A stretch of DNA of 64,000 nt. Origin: Streptomyces sp. SM10 (lineage in GTDB: Bacteria > Actinomycetota > Actinomycetes > Streptomycetales > Streptomycetaceae). Where the stretch lies: the NCBI RefSeq assembly GCF_002910915.1, contig NZ_NEUF01000187.1, positions 47,123-111,122 on the forward strand, in the 5' to 3' direction. Each line of letters begins with the position of its first letter. The stretch's first letter is position 1. This document shows, piece after piece, positions 10,045 through 18,198 of the stretch. The position numbers were made by a program, and so were the translations under genes. The notes under the pieces were generated by a model, which worked only from the letters and a program-made list of their open reading frames with translations, had not been told where the DNA came from and made no database searches.

Positions 10045-11226
10045 TCACACGGCCCGGGCGCCCCGGCGCCACACCTCCCCGACCAGCGGAACACCCGGCC
10101 GGTAGGCCAGGTGGACATGGCTCGGCGCGTCGAGGATCACCAGATCGGCCCGGGCGCCGGGGGTGATGCGGCCGATGTCGTTCCGGCGCAGCGCGGCGGC
10201 GCCTCCGGCGGTGGCGGACCAGACCGCTTCGTCGGGGGTCATGCCCATGTCCCGTACGGCGAGGGCGATGCAGAACGGCATGGAGGAGGTGAAGGAGGAC
10301 CCCGGGTTGCAGTCCGTGGAGAGCGCGACGGTGGCGCCCGCGCCGAGGATCCGGCGGACGTCGGGCCACGCCGCGCGGGTGGAGAACTCGGCGCCGGGCA
10401 GCAGGGTGGCGACGGTGTCGCCCTGGCCCAGCGCGTCGAGGTCGGCGTCGTCGAGGTGGGTGCAGTGGTCGGCGGACGCGGCGCCCAGCTCGACGGCGAG
10501 GCGGACGCCGGGGCCGTGGCCCAGCTGGTTGGCGTGGACGCGGGGGTGGAGGCCCTTGGCACGGCCCGCGGTCAGGATCGTGCGCGCCTGGTCCTCGTCG
10601 AAGGCTCCGCGCTCGCAGAAGACGTCGATCCAGCGGGCGTGCGGGGCGCAGGCGTCGAGCATCGGCCCGGTGACGAGGTCCACGTAGGCGGCGGGATCGT
10701 CGGCGAAGTCGGGGGAGACGATGTGGGCCCCGAGGAAGGTGACCTCGTCGGTGTGCCGGGCGGCGATACGCAGGGCCCGCGCCTCGTCCTCGACGGTGAG
10801 GCCGTAGCCGGACTTGGTCTCGAAGGTGGTGGTGCCCTGCCGGAGCGCCTCGGCCAGATACCGCGCGACGTTGGCGGACAGCTCGTCGTCGGAGGCGGCG
10901 CGGGTGGCGGCCACGGTCGTGCGGATACCGCCCGCGGAGTAGGGGCGACCGGACATGCGGGCGTTGAACTCGGCGGTGCGGTCCCCCGCGAACACCAGGT
11001 GGGAGTGGGAGTCCACGAAGCCGGGGATCACGGCACGGCCGCCCGCGTCGACGGCGTTGTCGGTGGCGGGTGCTTTCCTGGATTCACCGGTCCAGACGAT
11101 GCGGTCGCCTTCGATGACGACGGCCGCGTCGCGGATCAGGCCCAGGGGGGTCCCGTCGCCGAGGGAGGGGTCGTTGGTGACCAGGTTCGCGATGTGGGTG
11201 ATGGCGGTCGTCGTGGTCGTCGTCAT
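10045..11226 (-). CDS. hutI: Imidazolonepropionase HutI
   Basis: Third step of histidine degradation: hydrolyses imidazolone-5-propionate to N-formimidoyl-L-glutamate. The 393-residue protein has the amidohydrolase metal motif GFVDSHSHLVFAGDR, the FETKSGYGL segment, HANQLGHGPGVRLAVELGA, the SADHCTHLDDAD motif and ALSTDCNPGSS. The ATG at 11226 begins a run of threonines before the conserved core; upstream in-frame sequence is non-homologous. It is last in the hut operon, 124 nt behind hutF, and that gap holds a GGTCCGGGCG/CGCCCGGACC hairpin (11304-11328). Confidence 0.95.
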   Translation of the reverse strand: MTTTTTTAITHIANLVTNDPSLGDGTPLGLIRDAAVVIEGDRIVWTGESRKAPATDNAVDAGGRAVIPGFVDSHSHLVFAGDRTAEFNARMSGRPYSAGGIRTTVAATRAASDDELSANVARYLAEALRQGTTTFETKSGYGLTVEDEARALRIAARHTDEVTFLGAHIVSPDFADDPAAYVDLVTGPMLDACAPHARWIDVFCERGAFDEDQARTILTAGRAKGLHPRVHANQLGHGPGVRLAVELGAASADHCTHLDDADLDALGQGDTVATLLPGAEFSTRAAWPDVRRILGAGATVALSTDCNPGSSFTSSMPFCIALAVRDMGMTPDEAVWSATAGGAAALRRNDIGRITPGARADLVILDAPSHVHLAYRPGVPLVGEVWRRGARAV

Positions 11227-11303
11227 CGGGCACAGCTTTCGTCGGGTGGGTCCGGCCGGTCCGCCGGGGTCGTGGCGAGGGCGCGCGGGGCGCGGCGGCC
11301 CGT

Positions 11304-11328
11304 GGTCCGGGCGGCGGACGCCCGGACC
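11304..11328 (-). other. Hairpin in the hutF-hutI gap
   Basis: GGTCCGGGCG (11304-11313) pairs with CGCCCGGACC (11319-11328) over a 5-nt loop. It may lower hutI expression relative to hutF by partial termination or protect mRNA ends; the role is inferred. Confidence 0.4.
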
Positions 11329-11350
11329 GGGCCCGCCGCCCCGCGTGTGC

Positions 11351-12721
11351 TCAGCCGTGCAGCGCGGCGACGGCCGAGGCGAGCGCGCCGGGCACGTCGT
11401 CGATCCGGGTGTGCCGGCCGTCCCGGACGATGTGCCGTCCCGCCACCACGGTGTGCCGCACATCGGCCGCCGTTGCCGCGAAGACGGCCGCTTCGGCGGC
11501 CAGCCGGGGCACCGGCCCCGCCGTTCTGACGGAGTCCAGGGCCACGGTGGTGAGATCGGCGGGCGCGCCCGGTTCGAGTACACCCGCGTCAGGGCGCCCG
11601 AGCGCCGCGTGTCCGTCGGCGGAAGCGGCCCTGAGCAGTGCCGCCGCGGTCCAGTGGCCCCGCACATGGGTGCGCAGGCGTTCGTTGAGCTCCATCGCCC
11701 GGGCCTCCTCGAAGAGGTCGATCACGGCGTGGCTGTCACTGCCCAGCGAGAGCGGGGAGCCGGCGCCCTGGAGTGCGGTGGCGGGGCCGATGCCGTCCGC
11801 GAGGTCCCGCTCGGTGGTGGGGCACATGCAGGTACCCGTCCGGGAGGTGCCCAGCAGCTCGATGTCCTCGGCGGTGAGGTGCGTGTTGTGGACGCCGGTG
11901 GTGTGCGGGCCGAGGACCCCGTGGTCGGCGAGGAGCCGGGCGGGGGTGCGCCCGTGGGCGGCGAGGCAGGCGTCGTTCTCCGCGGTCTGCTCGGAGAGGT
12001 GGACGTGCAGCGGCGCCGCCCGCTCCCGGGCCCACTCGGCGACGGTGGACAGCTGCCCCGCCGGCACCGCCCGTACGGAGTGGATCGCGGCGCCGATCAC
12101 CACCAGGTCGTCGTCGCCCTTGAGGAGGGAGGCACGCTCGGCCCAGGCGTCGGCGGTGGTGTCGGAGAAGCGCAGCTGGTGCCGGCCGGGCTTCTCGCCG
12201 AATCCGGCGGCGAGATAGGCGGTGTCGAGCAGGGTGATGCGGATGCCTGCCTCGGCCGCCGCGGCGATGAGCGCCTCGCCCATGGCGTTCGGGTCGTCGT
12301 AGGGCACGCCGCCCGGCGCGTGGTGCAGGTAGTGGAATTCGCCCACCGCGGTGATCCCGGCCAGTGCCATCTCGGCGTACGTGGCGCGGGCCAGCGCGTA
12401 GTAGGTGTCGGGGGTGAGCCGGGCGGCCGTCCGGTACATCGTCTCGCGCCACGTCCAGAAGGTGCCGGAGCCCACCTGGACGGTGGAGCGCAGCGCGCGG
12501 TGGAAGGCGTGCGAGTGGGTGTTGGCCAGTCCCGGGACGGTCAGCCCGTCCAGCACGGTGGCACCGGGCGGCGGGGCCTCGATGCCCGTCCGGACACCGG
12601 CGATGCGCCCGCCCGCCACGTCCAGGACGACCCCCGGCTCGACATGGGTGGAGAGCCAGGCGTGCGACATCCAGTACGTCGCGGTGACCGGTGTGCCCGT
12701 CGGTTGCGCTGTCAGCTGCAC
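11351..12721 (-). CDS. hutF: Formimidoylglutamate deiminase HutF
   Basis: Amidohydrolase that deaminates N-formimidoyl-L-glutamate to N-formyl-L-glutamate plus ammonia. The 456-residue protein shows GLANTHSHAFHRALR (metal site), EFHYLHH, PLHVHLSEQTAEN, VHNTHLT and SLGSDSHAVIDLFEEAR, all typical of HutF. The start is a GTG at 12721 overlapping the end of the M20 gene by 10 nt, so the two are translationally coupled. Its product would need a deformylase (HutG role), which is not recognised next to it except possibly the M20 enzyme. Confidence 0.9.
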   Translation of the reverse strand: MQLTAQPTGTPVTATYWMSHAWLSTHVEPGVVLDVAGGRIAGVRTGIEAPPPGATVLDGLTVPGLANTHSHAFHRALRSTVQVGSGTFWTWRETMYRTAARLTPDTYYALARATYAEMALAGITAVGEFHYLHHAPGGVPYDDPNAMGEALIAAAAEAGIRITLLDTAYLAAGFGEKPGRHQLRFSDTTADAWAERASLLKGDDDLVVIGAAIHSVRAVPAGQLSTVAEWARERAAPLHVHLSEQTAENDACLAAHGRTPARLLADHGVLGPHTTGVHNTHLTAEDIELLGTSRTGTCMCPTTERDLADGIGPATALQGAGSPLSLGSDSHAVIDLFEEARAMELNERLRTHVRGHWTAAALLRAASADGHAALGRPDAGVLEPGAPADLTTVALDSVRTAGPVPRLAAEAAVFAATAADVRHTVVAGRHIVRDGRHTRIDDVPGALASAVAALHG

Positions 12722-13965
12722 GCGAGACCTTCCAGTACGTCGGCGAGTGCCCTCACCCCGGCCACGCAGTCGTCCTCCGCGGCGTGTTCGGCGGGCGAGT
12801 GCGAGATCCCGGTGGGGTTCCGTACGAACAGCATGGCGGTTGGCACGGAAGCGGACAAAATACCCGCGTCGTGTCCCGCTCCCGTGCCGAGCACCGGCAC
12901 GGCGCGCCCCGCGCGGCCGGCGCCGTCCACGCTCTCGGCACCCCGCTTCTCCAGCACCCGGCGGATCTCGTCACGGAGCGCGTGCTGGAAGTCCACCACC
13001 GGCGTGAACGACTCCCGTACGACGTCGAGATCGATGCCGGCCCGCTCCGCGTGCTCCCGCGCGGCACGCTCCACACCGCTCACCACGGCGTCGAGGGCGG
13101 ACTGGTCGGCGGCGCGCGCGTCGAGCCAGCCCCGCACGAGGGAGGGGATCGCGTTGACCCCGTTCGGCTCGACGGCGATCTTGCCGAAGGTCGCGAGCCC
13201 GCCCGCGAACTCCGCCTCGCGCCGGGCGGCCAGCACGGTCTCGGCGTAGGTGAGCATCGGGTCCCGACGGTCGGCGAGCCGTGTGGTGCCCGCGTGGTTG
13301 GCCTCCCCCCGGAAGTCGAACCGCCAGCGGCCGTGCGGCCAGATCGCCGAGGCGACCCCGACCGGGTCCCCGCTCACGTCGAGGGCGCGCCCCTGCTCGA
13401 CATGGAGCTCGACGAACGCACCGATCCGGGCGAGGCGTTCGGGATCGGCCCCGATGGCGTCGGGGTCGTGCCCCGCCGCCTCCATGGCCGCCGGCAGCGA
13501 GACTCCGTCACCGTCGCGGAGCCGGTGCGCGTCCTGGACGCTCAGCTGCCCGGCGGCGAGACGGGAGCCGACGCAGGCGAGCCCGAAGCGCGCACCCTCC
13601 TCGTCACCGAAGTTGGTGATGGCGAAGGGCCTGGCGAACACCGCTCCCCTGCGGCGGAGTTCGTCCAGGGCCGCGAAGGAGGACACCACACCGAGCGGGC
13701 CGTCGAAGGCACCGCCGTCGGGCACGGAGTCGAGGTGGGACCCGGTGACCACGGCGTCCCCGGCCAGCGGATCGCCGAGCCAGGCCCACTGGTTGCCGTT
13801 GCGGTCGGTCTCGGTGAAGAGCCCGCGCGCCTCGGCCTGCGCCTGGAACCACAGGCGGCAGTCGGCGTCGGCCCCGGTCCAGGCGTAGCGGCGGTAGCCG
13901 CCGGAGGCGTCGCTGCGGCCGATGGGCAGCAGCGAACGCCACATGGCGTGGAAGGTGTCGCTCAC
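12712..13965 (-). CDS. M20-family amidohydrolase (allantoate amidohydrolase/carbamoylase type) in hut operon
   Basis: Zinc hydrolase of the hydantoinase/carbamoylase branch of M20 (417 residues), commonly annotated allantoate amidohydrolase. Visible motifs are TGSHLDSVPDGGAFDGPLGV (metal ligands), NFGDEEGARFG (catalytic Glu pair), ELHVEQG, the lid-domain FRGEANHAGTTRL and the terminal GTGAGHDAGILS and SHSPAEH. The start is GTG at 13965, overlapping the hutU stop as GTGA. Placement between hutU and hutF, with no allantoin genes near, suggests it acts on a histidine-pathway intermediate, most simply N-formylglutamate. That function is inference. Confidence 0.85.
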   Translation of the reverse strand: MSDTFHAMWRSLLPIGRSDASGGYRRYAWTGADADCRLWFQAQAEARGLFTETDRNGNQWAWLGDPLAGDAVVTGSHLDSVPDGGAFDGPLGVVSSFAALDELRRRGAVFARPFAITNFGDEEGARFGLACVGSRLAAGQLSVQDAHRLRDGDGVSLPAAMEAAGHDPDAIGADPERLARIGAFVELHVEQGRALDVSGDPVGVASAIWPHGRWRFDFRGEANHAGTTRLADRRDPMLTYAETVLAARREAEFAGGLATFGKIAVEPNGVNAIPSLVRGWLDARAADQSALDAVVSGVERAAREHAERAGIDLDVVRESFTPVVDFQHALRDEIRRVLEKRGAESVDGAGRAGRAVPVLGTGAGHDAGILSASVPTAMLFVRNPTGISHSPAEHAAEDDCVAGVRALADVLEGLACS

Positions 13966-15626
13966 GCGGTGTCGCCCTCCCGCATCGGGATGCGCACGCC
14001 GCGCTCGTCCGCCACCGACTCCGCGATGTCGTAGCCCGCGTCCACGTGACGGATCACGCCCATGCCGGGGTCGTTGGTGAGGACGCGGCGGATCTTCTCG
14101 CCGGCCAGCTCGGTGCCGTCGGCGACCGAGACCTGGCCCGCGTGGAGGGAGCGGCCCATGCCGACGCCGCCGCCGTGGTGGATGGAGACCCAGGAGGCGC
14201 CCGAGGCGACGTTCACCATGGCGTTCAGGAGCGGCCAGTCGGCGATCGCGTCGGAGCCGTCGAGCATGGCCTCCGTCTCACGGTAGGGCGACGCCACCGA
14301 ACCGCAGTCCAGGTGGTCGCGGCCGATCGCGAGCGGGGCGGCGAGGGTGCCGTTGCCGACCATGTCGTTGAACATGTCCCCCGCCTTGTCCCGCTCGCCC
14401 TGGCCGAGCCAGCAGATCCGGGCCGGAAGCCCCTGGAAGTGGACACGCTCGCCGGCCATCCTGATCCAGCGGTGCAGCGACTCGTTCTCCGGGAAGAGGT
14501 CGAGCAGCGCCTTGTCCGTCTTGTGGATGTCCGAGGCCTCGCCCGAGAGCGCCGCCCACCGGAAGGGCCCCTTGCCCTCGCAGAAGAGCGGCCGGATGTA
14601 CGCGGGGACGAAGCCGGGGAAGTCGAACGCCCGGGCGTATCCCGCGAGCTGAGCCTCGCCCCGGATCGAGTTGCCGTAGTCGAAGACCTCGGCTCCGGCG
14701 TCCATGAAGCCGACCATGGCCTCGACGTGGGCCGCCATCGACTCCCGGGCGCGCAGGGTGAAGTCGGCGGGCTTCTCGGCGGCGTACGCGGCCATGTCGT
14801 CGAAGTCGACGCCGACGGGCAGGTAGGCGAGCGGGTCGTGCGCGCTGGTCTGGTCGGTGACGATGTCCACCGGGGCGCCCTCGGCCAGCATCCGGGGCAG
14901 CAGCTCCGCCGCGTTGCCCAGCAGCCCGATGGAGAGCGGGCGCCGCGCGTCACGCGCCTCGACGGCCAGCTGGAGCGCGTGCTCCAGGGAGTCGGCCCGG
15001 ACGTCCAGGAAGCGGTGCTCGATGCGGCGTTCGATGGCGCGCGGGTCGACGTCGACGCAGATCGCGACGCCGTCGTTCATGGTGACGGCCAGCGGCTGGG
15101 CCCCGCCCATGCCGCCGAGTCCGGCCGTCAGCGTGATGGTCCCCGCCAGCGTCCCGCCGAACCGCTTGGCGGCGACGGCGGCGAAGGTCTCGTAGGTGCC
15201 CTGGAGGATGCCCTGGGTCCCGATGTAGATCCAGGACCCGGCGGTCATCTGCCCGTACATGGTGAGCCCGAGGGCCTCCAGCCGGCGGAACTCCTCCCAG
15301 TTCGCCCAGTCGCCCACCAGGTTGGAGTTGGCGATCAGGACGCGGGGCGCCCATTCGTGGGTCTGCATGACGCCGACGGGCCGCCCGGACTGGACGAGCA
15401 TCGTCTCGTCCTGCTTGAGCGTCCGCAGCGTCCGGACCATGGCGTCGAAGGAGCGCCAGTCGCGGGCGGCCTTGCCCGTGCCGCCGTAGACGACGAGCTT
15501 GTCCGGGTGCTCGGCGACCTCGGGGTCGAGGTTGTTCTGCAGCATGCGGAGGGCGGCTTCCTGCTGCCATCCCAGGGCGCTCAGTTCCGTACCGCGCGGT
15601 GCCCGTACGGGGCGGGGTCCTGACAT
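13962..15626 (-). CDS. hutU: Urocanate hydratase HutU
   Basis: NAD-dependent conversion of urocanate to imidazolone propionate. The 554-residue product has VVYGGTGKAARDW, VMQTHEWAPRVLIANSNLVGDW, YGQMTAGSWIYIGTQGI, the NAD-binding TAGLGGMGGAQPLA, FDYGNSIRGEA and the signature VIRHVDAGYDIAE near the C terminus. The ATG at 15626 has a GAGGAGG site 8 nt upstream; an ATG 33 nt further up lacks one. First gene of the hut operon, directly behind a candidate operator. No histidine ammonia-lyase gene is present in the window. Confidence 0.97.
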   Translation of the reverse strand: MSGPRPVRAPRGTELSALGWQQEAALRMLQNNLDPEVAEHPDKLVVYGGTGKAARDWRSFDAMVRTLRTLKQDETMLVQSGRPVGVMQTHEWAPRVLIANSNLVGDWANWEEFRRLEALGLTMYGQMTAGSWIYIGTQGILQGTYETFAAVAAKRFGGTLAGTITLTAGLGGMGGAQPLAVTMNDGVAICVDVDPRAIERRIEHRFLDVRADSLEHALQLAVEARDARRPLSIGLLGNAAELLPRMLAEGAPVDIVTDQTSAHDPLAYLPVGVDFDDMAAYAAEKPADFTLRARESMAAHVEAMVGFMDAGAEVFDYGNSIRGEAQLAGYARAFDFPGFVPAYIRPLFCEGKGPFRWAALSGEASDIHKTDKALLDLFPENESLHRWIRMAGERVHFQGLPARICWLGQGERDKAGDMFNDMVGNGTLAAPLAIGRDHLDCGSVASPYRETEAMLDGSDAIADWPLLNAMVNVASGASWVSIHHGGGVGMGRSLHAGQVSVADGTELAGEKIRRVLTNDPGMGVIRHVDAGYDIAESVADERGVRIPMREGDTA

Positions 15627-15644
15627 GGGGAAGCCTCCTCGCGA

Positions 15645-15665
15645 ATGTGACTCATTCATTCACAT
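15645..15665. promoter_or_regulatory. Inverted repeat operator candidate upstream of hutU
   Basis: ATGTGA (15645-15650) and TCACAT (15660-15665) form a perfect 6-bp inverted repeat with a 9-nt spacer, 19-39 nt before the hutU start codon. The position suits a repressor site for the hut operon; the regulator is unknown. Confidence 0.45.
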
Positions 15666-16029
15666 CCTGTCGGCCTGAATACTTCTAGTCAACAGGGGAG
15701 GCACCCCGCCGATCCCGCCGGCCGGCCGGGCCGCGGACGTCCACCTCCGGGCCGAGATCCTTTCGCTGATCGGAATCGGACTCCGGACGGTCGACAAGGC
15801 CGTGACGTCCGCCCGCGAGAAGGTCCGAGAACGACACCGACGGGCGGGATCCGCCACGAGAGCGACAGCCGGTCGCACACATTCCGACCGGCTGTCGCGC
15901 GCCCACCTGGAGCCCTTTACACGGCCCGGCGCATGTACCCGTGGAAAATGCCAGAACTCCCACCAGGCGCACACACGTTGCGTAGCCTCTCCATTACATC
16001 CGTACACCACGTGGGGAGGTGAGTTCGCG
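15666..16029. other. Gene-free spacer between hutU and roadblock module
   Basis: About 360 bp between divergently transcribed units. No supported gene or clear RNA structure is seen. The last bases hold a strong ribosome-binding site, GGGGAGGTGAG (16013-16023), which decides the TTG start at 16030. Confidence 0.6.
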
Positions 16030-16425
16030 TTGCCCGGAATCGACGAGTGCCTGATCGAAGTCATGAGGCTGCCCGGTGCCCGTGGTGCCGCGGTGGTCGA
16101 CTGGACCAGTGGCCTGGCACTCGGCACCATCGGCGAGTCGCCCAACGGCGACCACGAGGCCACGGCAGCCGAGACGGCCGAGGTGGCGAGGATGGCCGCC
16201 GAACAACCGGTCTTCGCACCGGCCGGCGCATCGGCCGACCCGCCCGTCCCCGCCGTCGAGGACGTGATCGTCACCACCGCCCCCGGCTACCACATCCTCC
16301 GTTTCGTCGAGACGGCCTTCGACAGCAGCGTCTTCCTCCACCTCTGGCTCGACCGCGCGGAAGGCAACCTCGCCCTGGCCCGCATGCGGCTCGGCGAGAT
16401 AGCGGAGCGGCTGGTCCTGGCATGA
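16030..16425 (+). CDS. Roadblock/LC7-like small protein, first gene of module
   Basis: A 131-residue protein related to the fourth gene of the module: both share a VxDxTSGxALGT block, an EDxxxT...YHxxR block and FLxLxLDxAxxNLAxAR near the end, the alpha/beta pattern of roadblock-like folds. It carries an insertion (about residues 42-70) absent from its paralogue. There is no in-frame ATG or GTG near the conserved start; TTG at 16030 is preceded at good spacing by GGAGGTGAG. Its stop overlaps the next start as ATGA. The exact function is unknown; roadblock proteins often regulate small GTPases. Confidence 0.75.
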   Translation: MPGIDECLIEVMRLPGARGAAVVDWTSGLALGTIGESPNGDHEATAAETAEVARMAAEQPVFAPAGASADPPVPAVEDVIVTTAPGYHILRFVETAFDSSVFLHLWLDRAEGNLALARMRLGEIAERLVLA

Positions 16426-17228
16426 GCCCCACCGTCACCGACCGTCCCGACGTACCGGAACGAGCCGCCCCCTCCCCGATGCTGCAGCGGCTCGCGGCGG
16501 AGCGCGCAACCGGCGCGCTGATGCGCGACCGCGGCACCCTGTACCTCGCCGACGGCCAGGTCGTGCACGCCGAGAGCCCCGCGACGCCCGGGATCGACGT
16601 CCTGCTCACCACGGGAGGGGCCCTGCGCTCCGAGGGCTGGTGGGACGCGATCGCCGAGGCGGGGGCCGGCCGGCGCGTCGGGCGCTACCTCGTGGACAGC
16701 GGCCGCGTACCCGGCGGAGCACTGGAGCTCTGCCACCTGGGGGCGCTGTACGACGCGGCCTTCTTCGCCCTGGCCCCCACGAACACCCCCGCCCGCTTCC
16801 GCTACGGCGTCTCGCACTGGATGGGCCCGGTCCGGCCCGTACCCGTGCACGCCGTGCAGCGCGAGACGCTCCGGCGCCGGGAACTCCTGGACCGCATCTG
16901 GCCGGACGCGCTCACGGACAGCGCCCCGCTCGCCCCCTCGCCCCACCCGGTCGACGCCCCCGTACCTCCACGCCAGCGCCGTGTCCTGGCCCTGGTGAAC
17001 GGCGAGCGCACGGCCACGGACATCGCCCAGGAAATGGGCCGCTCGGCCTTCCACGTCCTGGTCGATCTACGCCGGCTCGCGGCCGCCGGACTCGTGGAGG
17101 CGGTCCGCCCGGCCGCACCCGGGTCCGCATCGGTGTCCGGTCAGAGCCGCATCACGCTTCCCGAGGTCACGAACGACCCCGACGTCGCCCTGTTGCGCAG
17201 GCTCAGAGACGCATTGGAGGCCCTGTGA
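16422..17228 (+). CDS. PATAN/DUF4388-like protein with C-terminal winged helix
   Basis: A 268-residue protein. The N-terminal part (LQRLAAERATGALM...TLYLADGQVVHAES) fits the PATAN/DUF4388 pattern found in bacterial signalling proteins. The middle (about residues 65-160) continues as helical sequence with HLGALYDAAFFAL. The last third holds a probable winged helix, PRQRRVLALVNGERTATDIAQEMG followed by VLVDLRRLAAAGLVE. It overlaps the first gene by ATGA and the third gene by GTGA, so the three are translationally coupled. It probably links the roadblock proteins to DNA or to other proteins. Family assignment is by pattern only. Confidence 0.65.
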   Translation: MSPTVTDRPDVPERAAPSPMLQRLAAERATGALMRDRGTLYLADGQVVHAESPATPGIDVLLTTGGALRSEGWWDAIAEAGAGRRVGRYLVDSGRVPGGALELCHLGALYDAAFFALAPTNTPARFRYGVSHWMGPVRPVPVHAVQRETLRRRELLDRIWPDALTDSAPLAPSPHPVDAPVPPRQRRVLALVNGERTATDIAQEMGRSAFHVLVDLRRLAAAGLVEAVRPAAPGSASVSGQSRITLPEVTNDPDVALLRRLRDALEAL

Positions 17229-17734
17229 TACGCGCGCTCAGACAGCGTGCCGGGAGGAGACAACTGATGGTGCCCGAGGCCGAAGTGCACGATGTCCTCG
17301 AGGAGCTCCAGCGGTTACGCGCCCGGGTCCCGCTCCTGACCGGCGCACTGGCCGCCAGCACCGACGGCCTGATCGTCGCTCAGGACACTCCCGGCATCGA
17401 GGCCGAGGGCGTCGCCGCCCTGACCGCCGCCGCGCTCGGCGTCTCGATCCGGATGACCGACGCCACCGGACGCGGCGGCTTCCGCGAGCTCCTGATCCGC
17501 GGGGAGAACGGCTACATCGCCACTTACGCGGCGGGCGCCTCCGCCGTCCTGACCCTGCTCGCCGAGGACCGCATCAACGTCGGACGCCTCCACCTGGAGG
17601 GCCGCCGCGCCGGCGCGCGCATCGGTGAGGTGGTCGACGCCACCCAGGAACGCGCCGAGCGCCCGGTGCCGCCCCCGCGCCCGCAACAGTCCCGGGCCCT
17701 GCCCCGCCGCACCACCACACCTGACTCCACCTGA
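17225..17734 (+). CDS. Roadblock/LC7 domain protein with an in-frame TTA codon
   Basis: A 169-residue roadblock/LC7 (MglB-like) protein. The core LEELQRLRARVPLLTGALAASTDGLIVAQD, then GVAALTAAALGVSIRM and ENGYIATYAAGASAVLTLLA, matches GTPase-activating-type roadblock domains; the C-terminal 35 residues are proline- and arginine-rich. The GTG at 17225 overlaps the previous stop (GTGA); an ATG at 17267 with GGGAGGAGA upstream is an alternative. Codon 31 from the GTG (17315-17317) is TTA, read only by the bldA tRNA, so translation is probably developmentally gated. No GTPase gene is adjacent, unlike in conservons. Confidence 0.85.
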   Translation: MIRALRQRAGRRQLMVPEAEVHDVLEELQRLRARVPLLTGALAASTDGLIVAQDTPGIEAEGVAALTAAALGVSIRMTDATGRGGFRELLIRGENGYIATYAAGASAVLTLLAEDRINVGRLHLEGRRAGARIGEVVDATQERAERPVPPPRPQQSRALPRRTTTPDST

Positions 17735-17813
17735 CACGCGCACGACACGGACATCACCGCACCACCAGGAACGGACCGGCCAACGGGCCGGCCAGGGAAA
17801 GGAATCGAGCACT

Positions 17814-18188
17814 ATGGCCAACACCGAAACGGCACTGAAGGACGCGATGGCGTCGATCGAGGGGACGACCGGTGTCGCTCTCGTCGACTACACCAGCGGC
17901 ATGGCCCTGGGCACCCTGGGCGGTGGCAAGGACTTCAACCTCGACGTCGCCGCGGCCGGCAACACCGACGTGGTCCGGGCGAAGCTCCGGACCATGGAAC
18001 ACCTGGGCCTCAAGGACGAGATCGAGGACATCCTGATCACGCTCGGCACCCAGTACCACCTGATCCGGCTCCTCAAGGCCCGTGGGGGCAACGGCCTGTT
18101 CCTCTACCTCGTGCTGGACGGGGCCAGGGCCAACCTGGCGATGGCCCGCCACCAGCTGAAGAAGATCGAGGCGGAACTGGAGGTCTGA
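17814..18188 (+). CDS. Roadblock/LC7-like small protein, fourth gene of module
   Basis: A 124-residue paralogue of the first gene of the module, sharing VALVDYTSGMALGTL, EIEDILITLGTQYHLIRLL and GLFLYLVLDGARANLAMARHQLKKIE. The ATG at 17814 follows AGGGAAAGGA by about 10 nt. It is 79 nt downstream of the third gene, the only non-overlapping junction in the module, so it may be made at a different level. No catalytic residues are apparent; it is probably a partner or competitor in dimer formation with the other roadblock proteins. Confidence 0.78.
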   Translation: MANTETALKDAMASIEGTTGVALVDYTSGMALGTLGGGKDFNLDVAAAGNTDVVRAKLRTMEHLGLKDEIEDILITLGTQYHLIRLLKARGGNGLFLYLVLDGARANLAMARHQLKKIEAELEV

Positions 18189-18198
18189 GCCGGCGACC

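Noticed and set aside
17524..17526. Second TTA triplet in the roadblock gene
   Set aside because: It is out of frame (ACT TAC), so it is not a UUA codon.
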